Of a stretch of 14,589 nucleotides of DNA, positions 1-7,810 are shown in pieces. Position numbers and translations under genes: made by a program. The notes beneath the pieces are model-generated. The model had not been told where the DNA came from. It saw only the letters and a program-made list of their open reading frames with translations, and did no database searches. Numbering within the stretch: the first letter of the stretch is position 1; each line of letters opens with the position of its first letter. The stretch lies in contig DASCMO010000087.1 in NCBI GenBank assembly GCA_036010965.1, positions 1 through 14,589 on the forward strand, written 5' to 3'. Source of the DNA: GCA-2686265 sp036010965 (lineage in GTDB: Bacteria; Planctomycetota; UBA1135; GCA-002686595).

Positions 1-511
1 CGGCGGCTCCCTCGATGGCGGCCATCCAACGCGCGCGGCGCTCGGTGAGGGCTGGCCGGTCATCGCCGGGCTGGTCGCCGAGGACGAGGGTCGCGCTCCC
101 GCGCTTGTGGTCGATCAGGACGAAGTCGGTGTAGAGCCCGCCCACCACTTTCGGGGCGGCCCAGGGATCGGCGGGCAGGTCCTGGTCCTCGCCCGCGACG
201 CCGAGGTCGTAGGAGAGGGCGCCCAGGAAACCGCCGCTGAAGGGTTCGCTGCACTCCGCGCTGCCATCAAGCTCCAGGCGCGCGAGCAGGGCGCGCACGT
301 CGGCGGCGGCCGGGCCGGGGCGGACGGGGCTCCCGTCGTCCTCGCGCAGGGGGTCCGCGGCCACCAGGCTCATGCGTCGCGGTCGGCCCGTGGCGCTGTC
401 GAGGGCGATCAGCCCCGGACGCGCACGCAGCCGGCCCAGCAGGCCCGCGACGGGCGGAGGATCGGGCAGGGCGAAGAGGCGCGGTGAGCAGCGGTAGGAG
501 CGAGGTTGCAC
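1..511 (-). CDS. pabB: Aminodeoxychorismate synthase component I (PabB-like), N-terminal part, runs off the window
   Basis: This gene is read leftwards and continues past position 1, so only about 170 N-terminal residues are visible. The family pairs with a glutaminase (PabA) and converts chorismate to 4-amino-4-deoxychorismate on the path to p-aminobenzoate and folate. The visible part follows the PabB/TrpE N-terminal domain: a segment reading MSLVAADP corresponds to the IVVAEP-type strand, then comes SGGFLGALSYDLG, matching the family GG-x-x-G-x-x-x-YDLG signature, and then GLYTDFVLIDHKRG, matching the family G-x-Y-D-x-x-x-x-x-DH segment. The catalytic chorismate-binding domain would lie outside. 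The start is uncertain: GTG at 511 is used, and an in-frame GTG at 529 with GGGTGGA just upstream is an alternative. The gene is divergent from the small exported protein to its right. A TrpE or isochorismate synthase paralogue cannot be fully excluded without the C-terminus. Confidence 0.75.
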   Translation of the reverse strand, partial: MQPRSYRCSPRLFALPDPPPVAGLLGRLRARPGLIALDSATGRPRRMSLVAADPLREDDGSPVRPGPAAADVRALLARLELDGSAECSEPFSGGFLGALSYDLGVAGEDQDLPADPWAAPKVVGGLYTDFVLIDHKRGSATLVLGDQPGDDRPALTERRARWMAAIEGAA

Positions 512-637
512 GCGCTGGAGAGCCTGCACTCCACCCCCGCGCGCTGACCAGGGAAATCGGCCCCTAGAGGACTGGCCCCAGGTCTCGCACGACTCGACTG
601 TAGCCGACGGCCTCCGACGGCCGATAGGTGAATGACC

Positions 638-1027
638 ATGCAACCCACGATCTGTCACGTCTTGCTCGCAGGCGCCGCCATGCTCTCTCTGGCCAGTCAG
701 GTCCAGGACCAGGACGACACCCTGGCCGGACGCGTCGGCGCCCTGGAGACCGAGTTGACGGCCGCGCGCGCGGCCATCGAGGCCCTCACGGCCGAGGTCG
801 CCTCGTCGACGGCCCTCACCGAGCAGACCGCCGCCTGGGCCCGGGGCCAGGCCGCCGCCGCCTCCGCCATGGCGGCCACCCTGGACGCCGCCGAGGGGGC
901 GGGTTTCACCAAAGGCATCAACTACACCTCACGCGAGATCCTGCTTGGCGGCTGGCGCCGGCGCCTCGCGGCCCAGGGCGAGGGCGTGCCGGGCGCGCCC
1001 CCGCCGCGCGAGGCCCGCAGGCCCTAG
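638..1027 (+). CDS. Small exported protein with coiled-coil segment, unknown function
   Basis: I do not recognise this 129-residue protein. Residues 1 to about 20 (ICHVLLAGAAMLSLASQ) look like a signal sequence, though it has no strong positive N-terminus. A region rich in Ala, Glu, Leu and Thr (GALETELTAARAAIEALTAEV and onward) has the heptad spacing of a short coiled coil. An Ala-rich helix follows, then a tail with basic and Pro-rich residues (PGAPPPREARRP). Start choice: AGGTG at 625-629 lies 8 bases before the ATG at 638 but only 2 before the ATG at 632, so 638 is preferred; 632 adds two residues. The gene ends 61 bases before the chosen start of the Xer recombinase. Its composition resembles small periplasmic coiled-coil proteins such as Lpp-like or YbgF-N-like segments, but no family can be claimed. 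Coding status is supported mainly by the exported-protein layout. Confidence 0.5.
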   Translation: MQPTICHVLLAGAAMLSLASQVQDQDDTLAGRVGALETELTAARAAIEALTAEVASSTALTEQTAAWARGQAAAASAMAATLDAAEGAGFTKGINYTSREILLGGWRRRLAAQGEGVPGAPPPREARRP

Positions 1028-1088
1028 GCTATCGTTCCTCCGGCGAACGCGGGCTAGAGTGAGCGGCGTGGGAGCCGCAGAGCATGGA

Positions 1089-1988
1089 GTGACGGTCCTG
1101 TCGGGGGCGATCGACGACTTCCTGCGCGGGATGAAAACCACGCGCGGTGCCTCGCCGCACACCCTGCGCGCCTACGGGCGCGATCTGGCCGAACTGGACG
1201 AGTTCCTCGTCGAACTCGAGTTCGCGGGCCCAGCGGACGTGACGCCGCGCACCCTGCGACGATTCCTCGCGCGCCTCGACCAGCGCGAGCTGGCCGACAG
1301 CACGATCCAGCGCAAGCTGTCCGCCGTGCGCGCCCTGTTCCGTCATCTTCAGAAGCGAGGCGTGATCGAGCACCATCCGGCCCTGGGCCTTCGCAAGCGG
1401 CGCTCGTCGCAGCGCCTTCCGGGCGCCCTGGAGACCGGCGAGATCGAGCGCCTGCTGGCCGCCCCGGACGCGACCACACCCACCGGCCGGCGCGACAGCG
1501 CACTCCTGGAGGTGATGTACTCGGCGGGCACGCGCGCGGCCGAGACCGTCGGCCTGGACCGCGGCGATCTGGACCTCACGCGCGGGGTGGCGCGCGTGCG
1601 AGGGAAGGGCAAGAAGGAGCGCCTGGCTCCCCTGGGCACCTTCGCGATCGAGGCCCTGGGCACCTACATGACCGACGCCGCCCGTCCGCGCCCCGCGCGC
1701 GGTGCGCAGCAGGCCGTCTTCCTCAACCCGCGCGGCGGGCGCCTGACGACGCGCTCGGTGGGCCGCATCGTCTCACGCCACGTCCTCGCGGCGGGTATCC
1801 GCCGCCACGCGACCCCACACACCCTGCGCCACAGCTTCGCCACGCACCTGCTCGACGCGGGCTGCGACCTGCGGGCAGTGCAGGAGCTGCTGGGCCACGC
1901 GCACCTGGTCACGACCCAGATCTACACCCACGTCTCCATCGAGCGCCTGCGCGAAGTCTACGAGCGGGCGCACCCGCGAGCGCAGTAA
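1089..1988 (+). CDS. xerC: Tyrosine recombinase XerC-like, chromosome dimer resolution
   Basis: A site-specific recombinase of the XerC/XerD type, which resolves chromosome dimers at a dif site during division. Starting at GTG 1089 gives 299 residues, the usual family length. The N-terminal SAM-like core-binding domain (about 1-95) contains SPHTLRAYGRDL. The catalytic set is complete: Arg149 (SAGTR), Lys173 (RGKGKKER), His244 and Arg247 (PHTLRHSFATHLL), His270 (LLGHAHL) and the nucleophile Tyr279 (QIYTHV). The C-terminus VYERAHPRAQ resembles XerC (VYDAAHPRAK in E. coli, from memory) more than XerD, although the spacing of the His-Arg-His-Tyr residues equals that of E. coli XerD. GTG codons at 1059 and 1068 allow a start 7 to 10 residues longer; the open frame continues still further upstream over the preceding gene, which I treat as a shadow. 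No integrase-like neighbours or attachment sites were seen, so a housekeeping role is likelier than a mobile-element role. Confidence 0.9.
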   Translation: MTVLSGAIDDFLRGMKTTRGASPHTLRAYGRDLAELDEFLVELEFAGPADVTPRTLRRFLARLDQRELADSTIQRKLSAVRALFRHLQKRGVIEHHPALGLRKRRSSQRLPGALETGEIERLLAAPDATTPTGRRDSALLEVMYSAGTRAAETVGLDRGDLDLTRGVARVRGKGKKERLAPLGTFAIEALGTYMTDAARPRPARGAQQAVFLNPRGGRLTTRSVGRIVSRHVLAAGIRRHATPHTLRHSFATHLLDAGCDLRAVQELLGHAHLVTTQIYTHVSIERLREVYERAHPRAQ

Positions 1989-2023
1989 GAGCGGCCGGGA
2001 GGGATCGCCCGGGAACGCGAGCT

Positions 2024-2042
2024 GCTTTCCGAGCGCGAAAGC
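2024..2042. other. Small inverted repeat between xerC and the protease gene
   Basis: GCTTTC and GAAAGC form a perfect 6-base-pair stem around a 7-base loop, 36 bases after the xerC stop and 50 bases before the protease start. A second weak stem (CCGGG/CCCGG) lies near 1996-2013. Neither is followed by a T-run, so this could be a weak terminator, an operator or chance. Confidence 0.2.
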
Positions 2043-2091
2043 GCGATCCGTACTATCCTGCGAGTTGGCCCTTCACGGAAAGTAGCTCCCC

Positions 2092-5070
2092 ATGCACTCA
2101 TCTCTGCTGTCGATCGCCCTCCTGGCAGTCGTAGCCCCATCCGCCTCCGCCCTCCAGACCAGCGAGCCTCTCGACCCTGCCCTGGTCAGCGAGCGCATCG
2201 CCGCTTGGAGCGGGCATTCGACCTGGCGCGCCTGGCGGCGTCCCGACACGGGCCTGGTCGAGTACCTGCACGGGGGTGCCGCGCGCCCTGCGTTCCAGCC
2301 CGTGAGCGACGACGACTTCCTGCTCCTGGCGCACCTGGCGGCGGAGGACACGGCCGGCATGACGGGCGTCGAACCCGCCACCCTGGGAGCAGGCGAGTTC
2401 CACTTTCTGCCCCTCGGCCTGGCGGGAACGACCGACAAGGTGAGCGTGCGCCTGGCCCAGACGGTGAATGGCGTGCAGGTGCGCGGCGGCTCGTTGAATG
2501 TGCTGTTCGATCTGGAAGGCCGCATGCTCTCTCTGCAGACCACGGCCCTCGACCGCGTGGCCGACCTGCCGACCTCTCCCTCCCTGGACGGCGGCGCGGC
2601 AAGCCGGCTGGCTCTGAGGGCCTTCGCCCGACGCCTGGGCCTGCCCGGTGTCGTGCGCGGTGAGCCGCAGCTGGTGATCGGCGGTGTGGAGATCGACGGC
2701 CGGCACGTGGGACGCCTGGTCTGGGAAGTGGACGTTCAGTGGCGGGCGTCGGGCTTCGACCCCGAGGGACGCATCCTGTGGCTCGACGCCCACGACGGCT
2801 CCCTGCTGGCGATGCGCTCCAGCGTGCACCACGCCGACGTGGGGGGCATGGTCACGAGCGAGGCCTCGACGGGCCTGCAGCCCGACCATCGCGACAACCT
2901 GCCGCTCGTGGTCCCCGTGCCATACGCCCGGGTGCAGAGCGCTGCCGGCGTCGTGCACACCGACGAGTTCGGGAACTTCAACTATCCCGGTGTGAACGGC
3001 CCGCTCGACGTCGTCGTGCGCTACATGGGCCCCTTCGCCCGGGTCACGAACCTCGCCGGCGCGGACATTGCCTTGAGCCAGACGATCGCCGGCACGGGCA
3101 ACACCCTGCTCATGAATGCTGGCGGAGTGGAGCGCACGACCTCTCAGGCCAACGCGTTCCTGCAGATCGGTTTTCTGCGCGACTGGATCCGCTCCGTGGA
3201 CCCCACGGACGACACGGCGGACTTCATGGCCCTGGCGGAGGTGAACTTCAACGGTCACTGCAACGCCTTCTGGGACGGGGATTCGGTGGTCTTCTATCTG
3301 GCGGGCGAGTCCTTCGATCTGCTCTGCCCTAACACGGCCTACACGACGGTGGTCGCCCACGAGATGGGGCACTGGTTGAACCACCTCTACTCGACGGGGA
3401 ACGCGGCGGACGGGATGGGCGAGGGCAACGCCGACACCTGGGCGATGTACTGCTACGACACGCCCACGGTCGGCGAGGATTTCCTCGGCCTCGGTTCGGG
3501 GCTGCGCAGCGGATTGAACACCAGACAGTTCTGCGGTGACTGCTGCCCAATGTGCCATGGCAGCGTCCACAACAACGGCGAAGTGTGGATGGGCGCGACC
3601 TGGAAGATCCGCGACCGTCTGAACCAGACGCACGGGGACGTCCTGGGCGACGCGATCGCGAACGGTCTCTTTCTGGGCTGGATGAACGCCTACGACCAGA
3701 TCGAGTTGCACTCGGTGATCGAGGCCCAGTGGCTGACCCTGGATGACGACGACGGCAACATCGACAACGGAACGCCGCACTTCGTGGACATCGACGGTGC
3801 ATTCCGCGAACAGGGATTTCCGGGTCTCGCGGTGGCTCCGATCTCGATCACGGCCGTGACCGACCTTCCGGACACGACCGACGAGGTGGGGCCCTACGCG
3901 GTCGAGGCCACGGTGATCGCGACGGCCAACCCGCCCCTGGCCTCGGTGGAGCTCGCCTGGCGCGTCAACGGCGGCGCGTGGACTCAGACGCCCATGATCT
4001 CCCCGGGCTCCGACCTCTATCGGGCGGAGATTTCCGGTCAGAGTTCGGTCGCCCTGGTCGAGTACCACGTCCTGGCCGTCGATGGTGCGGGAGCTGCAAC
4101 GAGCTTCCCGCCCGCGGCGCCGGATGCGGTGTTGCACTTTCACGTGGGCCTGTTCGAGTTGCTGGCCGACGACTTCGAGGGCGGCCCGGCGGGTTGGACC
4201 CACGGGTCGTTCGGTGACACCTCGAACGACCACGACGATTTCCAGCAGGGGGTGCCCTACGGGAAGGCCGGTGATCCGGCGGCGGCCTTCAGCGGATCCT
4301 TCGTGATCGGCAACAACCTGGGCGGCGCGAACCTGAACGGCCGCTATCAGGGCAACCAGCACAACTGGTTGCGGACGCCGGTCTTCGACTGCACATCCGC
4401 AGAGGGGACGCGCCTTCGTTTCCAGCGCTGGTTGAACGTGGAAGGTGCCTGGACGGACCAGGCCCGGATGGCGGTCAACGGCACGCAGATCTACATCAAC
4501 TCGATCGAGCCGAACACCGAGGACACGGGCTGGACCTGGTTCGACCTGGACATCTCCGCCCTGGCGGACGGCCAGAGCGCGGTGCAGGTCGAGTGGTCGA
4601 TCCAGAGCGAGTTCCTGCAGAACTTCGGTGGCTGGACTCTCGACGACCTGCAGGTGCTCTACCTGGCTCCGGGTGCGGGCTGTCTGCCGCCGGCGACCTA
4701 CGGTTCGTCCAAGACCAACTCCCTGGACCGCGAGGCGCGCCTGGGCTGGAGCGGCACACCGAGTCTTGTCAGCGACGACTTCGTGGTGACGGTGGAGGAC
4801 GCCGTGCCCGATGTCCTGGCGGTGCTCTTCTCAGGCTGGACCCCTGACAGCGTGCCGTTCTTCGGCGGCGCGCGCCTGGTGCGCGGGCCCTTCGTGCGCG
4901 GGGAGATCCTGATCCTCGACTCGACGGGGGCCACCTCGGTCCCGATCCACATCGATCCAGCCGTGGTCGGCTCCAGCGAGTACTTCCAGCTCTGGTACGC
5001 CGACCCCGCCCACACGGACGGCACCGGCGTGGGTCTCTCCGACGGCCTCGTGGTCAGCTACTGCGACTGA
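2092..5070 (+). CDS. Large secreted M36/M4-like zinc metalloprotease with C-terminal accessory domains
   Basis: A 992-residue exported protease. Residues 1-20 are a signal peptide (hydrophobic core, Ala-Ser-Ala before Leu21). About 103-150 matches the fungalysin/thermolysin propeptide (VRLAQTVNGVQVRGGSL), followed by a PepSY-like inhibitory region (171-250) and a carboxypeptidase-regulatory-like beta segment (270-325). The catalytic domain carries the zinc motif HEMGH (His423, Glu424, His427), the likely third ligand Glu444 in GEGNADTW, and HNNGEVW near 493-499, all as in gluzincins of the fungalysin type. NGTPH near 559 ends the catalytic part. Then come an Ig/FN3-like domain (581-686), a jelly-roll or MAM-like domain opening with DDFEGGPAGWTHG (689-859) and a distinct end domain (860-992). 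The propeptide implies secretion as a zymogen that matures outside the cytoplasm. GGAAAG lies 8 bases before the ATG. Its substrate is unknown; it is probably a scavenging exoenzyme. The exact MEROPS family is less sure than the gluzincin fold. Confidence 0.88.
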   Translation: MHSSLLSIALLAVVAPSASALQTSEPLDPALVSERIAAWSGHSTWRAWRRPDTGLVEYLHGGAARPAFQPVSDDDFLLLAHLAAEDTAGMTGVEPATLGAGEFHFLPLGLAGTTDKVSVRLAQTVNGVQVRGGSLNVLFDLEGRMLSLQTTALDRVADLPTSPSLDGGAASRLALRAFARRLGLPGVVRGEPQLVIGGVEIDGRHVGRLVWEVDVQWRASGFDPEGRILWLDAHDGSLLAMRSSVHHADVGGMVTSEASTGLQPDHRDNLPLVVPVPYARVQSAAGVVHTDEFGNFNYPGVNGPLDVVVRYMGPFARVTNLAGADIALSQTIAGTGNTLLMNAGGVERTTSQANAFLQIGFLRDWIRSVDPTDDTADFMALAEVNFNGHCNAFWDGDSVVFYLAGESFDLLCPNTAYTTVVAHEMGHWLNHLYSTGNAADGMGEGNADTWAMYCYDTPTVGEDFLGLGSGLRSGLNTRQFCGDCCPMCHGSVHNNGEVWMGATWKIRDRLNQTHGDVLGDAIANGLFLGWMNAYDQIELHSVIEAQWLTLDDDDGNIDNGTPHFVDIDGAFREQGFPGLAVAPISITAVTDLPDTTDEVGPYAVEATVIATANPPLASVELAWRVNGGAWTQTPMISPGSDLYRAEISGQSSVALVEYHVLAVDGAGAATSFPPAAPDAVLHFHVGLFELLADDFEGGPAGWTHGSFGDTSNDHDDFQQGVPYGKAGDPAAAFSGSFVIGNNLGGANLNGRYQGNQHNWLRTPVFDCTSAEGTRLRFQRWLNVEGAWTDQARMAVNGTQIYINSIEPNTEDTGWTWFDLDISALADGQSAVQVEWSIQSEFLQNFGGWTLDDLQVLYLAPGAGCLPPATYGSSKTNSLDREARLGWSGTPSLVSDDFVVTVEDAVPDVLAVLFSGWTPDSVPFFGGARLVRGPFVRGEILILDSTGATSVPIHIDPAVVGSSEYFQLWYADPAHTDGTGVGLSDGLVVSYCD

Positions 5071-5221
5071 CTGACCACCGAGCAGTAGAGTCGTGCGTTC
5101 GGGAGCTCGCCGAGCGTGGACGAAGAGGTGCCCGTACGAACTCCCTCGTGCCGTGCGAGGACATGCGTACCAGGCCGAGACCTGGACCGCCACGGGTTCC
5201 AGCTAGGATGACCGCCGCGAC

Positions 5222-6253
5222 ATGCGAACCGTGCGCAAGATCCAGGTGGTCAGCTGCCACGCCGAGGGTGAGGTGGGCGACGTGATCGTGGGCGGAGTCG
5301 AGCCTCCGCCCGGAGACACCCTGTGGGAGCAATCCCGCTTCATCGCGCGCGACCGGACCCTGCGCGACTTCATGCTCAACGAGCCCCGCGGCGGCGTGTT
5401 TCGGCACGTCAACCTGCTGGTGCCGCCGTGCGACCCGCGCGCCAGCCACGGCTTCATCATCATGGAGCCGGAGCACACGCCCCCCATGTCAGGCTCGAAC
5501 TCGATCTGCGTCGCGACCGTGCTGCTCGACACGGGGCGCGTCCCGATGGTGGAGCCGATGACGCGCTTGACGCTCGAAGCCCCCGGTGGCCTGGTTCAGG
5601 TCGAGGCTCACTGCCATGACGGGAAGGCCGAACGCATCACGGTCACCAACGTACCCTCCTTCGCGTCCCTGCTGGACGCGCAGCTCGAGGTCGAGGGCCT
5701 GGGAACGCTGCAAGTGGACACGGCCTACGGCGGCGACAGCTTCGTGCTGGTCGACGCGGCCGCGCTGGGGTTCGCGATCACTCCCGACGAAGCGGTCGAA
5801 CTGGTCAGGGTCGGCAGGTGTATCACGCGCGCCGCCAACGAACAGCTGGGATTCGAGCACCCGCAGAACCCGGACTGGCGGCACCTCTCCTTCTGCCAGC
5901 TGGCCGGCCCGCTCGAGCGAGGGGCCGCAGGTCTCTCGATGCGCAACACCGTGGTCATCGATCCGGGCAAGCTCGACCGCTCCCCCACCGGCACGGGGCT
6001 ATCGGCGCGCATGGCCGTGCTGCGCGCTCGCGGTCTGATGCAGGTCGGCGATCAGCTGGAGATGCGCTCTGTGATCGACTCGACCTTCCTGGGCAGCGTG
6101 CTGGCGGACACGACCGTGGGCGGCCTGCCGGCCATCGTCCCGACCATCAGCGGCCGCGCGTGGATCACGGGCACCCACGAGCACACCCTGGATCCGACCG
6201 ATCCCTGGCCGACGGGGTATCGGGTCGGAGACACCTGGCCCATGGGACGCTAG
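5222..6253 (+). CDS. Proline racemase family enzyme, probable trans-3-hydroxy-L-proline dehydratase
   Basis: A 343-residue cytoplasmic protein of the proline racemase superfamily. The N-terminus (HAEGEVGDVIVGG, then NEPRGGVFRHVNLLVPP) and the two active-site segments are clear. Classical racemases and 4-hydroxyproline epimerases use two cysteines, in an MCGH-type and a PCGTGT-type motif. Here the first is PPMSGSNSICVATVL, placing Ser90 where the first Cys is expected, and the second is DRSPTGTG, placing Thr256 at the second Cys. Thr at the second site is the known signature of trans-3-hydroxy-L-proline dehydratases (human L3HYPDH has Cys/Thr). That enzyme makes pyrroline-2-carboxylate, which a reductase turns into proline. 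A Ser/Thr subgroup with nearly these motifs exists in Proteobacteria as I remember it, so racemase activity is unlikely. AGGA at 5205-5208 is 13 bases before the ATG. No reductase or transporter gene is adjacent, so pathway context is missing. Confidence 0.85.
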   Translation: MRTVRKIQVVSCHAEGEVGDVIVGGVEPPPGDTLWEQSRFIARDRTLRDFMLNEPRGGVFRHVNLLVPPCDPRASHGFIIMEPEHTPPMSGSNSICVATVLLDTGRVPMVEPMTRLTLEAPGGLVQVEAHCHDGKAERITVTNVPSFASLLDAQLEVEGLGTLQVDTAYGGDSFVLVDAAALGFAITPDEAVELVRVGRCITRAANEQLGFEHPQNPDWRHLSFCQLAGPLERGAAGLSMRNTVVIDPGKLDRSPTGTGLSARMAVLRARGLMQVGDQLEMRSVIDSTFLGSVLADTTVGGLPAIVPTISGRAWITGTHEHTLDPTDPWPTGYRVGDTWPMGR

Positions 6254-6376
6254 CCCAGCGCGCCGAGCCCTCGAACCAGCGCGACGCGTATTCGGGTTCG
6301 CCCTTTCGAGCAGGGTGGCGCGGGCGAAGCAGCAGCGCTTGCCGGCGGCCGGGCTTCGTTCACCAACGGGCGAGGA

Positions 6377-6454
6377 TGGTGACCCCGAGGGGATTTGAAC
6401 CCCTGTCGCCAGGATGAAAACCTGGTGTCCTAGGCCAGACTAGACGACGGGGCC
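6377..6454 (-). tRNA. tRNA-Glu (anticodon TTC)
   Basis: Read on the minus strand, the acceptor strands GGCCCCG and CGGGGTC pair over seven positions (one G-U), followed by discriminator A and an encoded CCA at 6379-6377. The anticodon stem CCAGG/CCTGG encloses the loop TTTTCAT, giving anticodon TTC, which reads GAA/GAG. The T arm is AGGGG-TTCAAAT-CCCCT. The long D loop with CCTAGGACACC resembles bacterial glutamate tRNAs. A sigma-70-type promoter lies just upstream at 6497-6525. The preceding minus-strand eboE-like gene ends at 6560, so the tRNA appears to have its own transcript. Confidence 0.95.
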
Positions 6455-6496
6455 ACCGGGTCGACGGGCCGCGTCCGCAGCGCGTCGATGGCGAGG

Positions 6497-6525
6497 AAGG
6501 TAATGGCGACGGAGGGGAGTGTCAA
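6497..6525 (-). promoter_or_regulatory. Sigma-70-type promoter for tRNA-Glu
   Basis: On the minus strand a perfect -35 box TTGACA (6525-6520) is followed after exactly 17 bases by TACCTT (6502-6497), a weaker -10 box that keeps the outer T-A and final T. Transcription would begin near 6490, about 35 bases before the mature tRNA 5' end. The site lies between the eboE-like stop (6560) and the tRNA. Confidence 0.6.
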
Positions 6526-6559
6526 CGGCCGGCGACCCAATCGGGCCGGGCCGGGTGAC

Positions 6560-7792
6560 TCAACGCTCCCGCGCCCAGCCGTGGCTCGTGAGGAGGGCCA
6601 TCACGTGGGCGTACTCGCGCTCTAGACCGTCTACCAGAGCGCCGGGAGTGAGGGGCGGACCCGGCAGGACGCCCCAGGTGTAGGTCTCGATCTCCACGTG
6701 CAGCTCCCGCGAGCCCCAACCCCCGGGATCCGACAGCGCGCACGACAGGAGCGCGTCGGCGTGGGCGCGCGTCGTCCTCAGGTCCCCGCCCAGCTCGTCG
6801 GCGTCCACCGGGACGTGGAAGTGGCAGCGCCACTGGTCACACGCGAGCCATTCACCAGCCCGGGGGGAGGACAGGGCCGCGGCCAGCTCGGACAGGTCGT
6901 CGACGCGCATCTCCCCGGCCGCACCACGGCCCGTGACCTGGTGCAGGTAGACCGCCTCGTCCATGGCCAGGAGCGCAGCGCAAGCCTCGGGGTGCGCAGC
7001 GGGTCGATCCAGGGACAACGCACTGGAGAACTGCAGCTTGCCCAGAGGAGTCCGCGGACGGGTCGCGAGGGCCCAGGCCTCCGCGGCCGACTCGAACTCC
7101 ACCGCCGAATGACAGGCGTCGAGACAGACGCCAAGGTGACGCGCACCCGCCTCCCCCGACACAACCCGCAAGCGCTCCAGCCAGGCGGCGAGGGCGCTCG
7201 TGTCCCCCGCATTGGCGCGCGGCTCGGCCTCCAGGGAGAGGACCACCCGCGGACCGCCATCGGCCTCAATGCGCGCCAGCTCCGTCGCGCAACGAGCGAA
7301 GGCCTCGGCGCATCGAGAGGCCTGCTCGTCCCCCAAGGGGCCGAACTGGCCAGTGTGGGTGCTGATCGAGACGTGCCCGCCCTCCCCTGCGCAGGCCAGA
7401 TGCGCCGCCACGCGCACCACCGCGCGCGTGAAGGCCTCACGCTCGGGCTCACTCCACGCCGGACGGAACACGCCGCGCTTCAGGCCGGGCTCGTGAAAGC
7501 GCCCGTGAGGAAAGGCGTTGAAGGTGAAGGGATCGAGGCCCTCGCTCGCGAAGAAACCCGCCAGGTCGTCGAGCGCGCGCTGCTCGGCGGGATCGGCGAG
7601 AGACAAGGCGACGGCCGCGGGCAAGTACACCCCCACGCCGAAAGGCCGACCGTCCGCCAGGCGATCACGCAAGGGCAAGGTGATCGCGCGCACCCCCGCC
7701 AGGGTCTGCTCGAGGTCGTCGGCAGCGTGCAGATTCAGACAGTACGCCAAGCGCACCCGTCGGCCAGGGAGGTCAGGGTGGGACCACTGCAC
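6560..7792 (-). CDS. eboE: EboE-like metabolite traffic protein, TIM-barrel (xylose isomerase-like)
   Basis: A 410-residue protein with a GTG start. Its N-terminal half follows the EboE family, named from the ebo clusters of cyanobacteria and other bacteria that are linked to export or transport of metabolites such as scytonemin precursors: LAYCLNLH (15-22), RPFGVGVYLP (49-58), FTFNAFPHGRFHE (89-101), then VFRPAWSEPER and HVSISTHTGQFGP. LSLEAEP, VCLDACHSAVEFE and VYLHQVTG further on are placed like the metal-binding strand ends of a xylose-isomerase-type TIM barrel. No signal peptide or membrane segment is seen, so it should be cytoplasmic. The real biochemical role of EboE is not established. 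The gene starts 18 bases after the Trm112-like gene ends on the same strand, suggesting co-transcription. No eboA, eboB, eboC, eboD or eboF is visible nearby, so the assignment rests on sequence alone. Confidence 0.75.
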   Translation of the reverse strand: MQWSHPDLPGRRVRLAYCLNLHAADDLEQTLAGVRAITLPLRDRLADGRPFGVGVYLPAAVALSLADPAEQRALDDLAGFFASEGLDPFTFNAFPHGRFHEPGLKRGVFRPAWSEPEREAFTRAVVRVAAHLACAGEGGHVSISTHTGQFGPLGDEQASRCAEAFARCATELARIEADGGPRVVLSLEAEPRANAGDTSALAAWLERLRVVSGEAGARHLGVCLDACHSAVEFESAAEAWALATRPRTPLGKLQFSSALSLDRPAAHPEACAALLAMDEAVYLHQVTGRGAAGEMRVDDLSELAAALSSPRAGEWLACDQWRCHFHVPVDADELGGDLRTTRAHADALLSCALSDPGGWGSRELHVEIETYTWGVLPGPPLTPGALVDGLEREYAHVMALLTSHGWARER

Positions 7793-7810
7793 GCTGTCAG
7801 AGGGGGCGCG

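Noticed and set aside
1089..1988. Xer recombinase as an integrase marking a mobile element or integron
   Set aside because: Length and motifs fit housekeeping XerC, it is not beside a tRNA gene, no attachment repeats or cargo genes are seen, and no integron-type insert is present in the catalytic domain.
2098..4362. A 754-residue open frame on the minus strand under the protease gene
   Set aside because: It mirrors the protease frame, is rich in His, Arg, Val and Gly without recognisable domains, and exists because high GC content removes stop codons. The sense frame has a signal peptide and clear protease motifs.
2092..6253. Protease and hydroxyproline-type dehydratase as a collagen-degradation operon
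   Set aside because: The 151-base gap, absence of a reductase or transporter, and unknown protease specificity leave this as speculation only.
6254..6376. Possible terminator between the dehydratase and tRNA-Glu (CGAACC 6272-6277 and GGTTCG 6295-6300)
   Set aside because: The stem is only 6 base pairs with a 17-base loop and no T-run on either strand; it is not distinguishable from chance in this composition.
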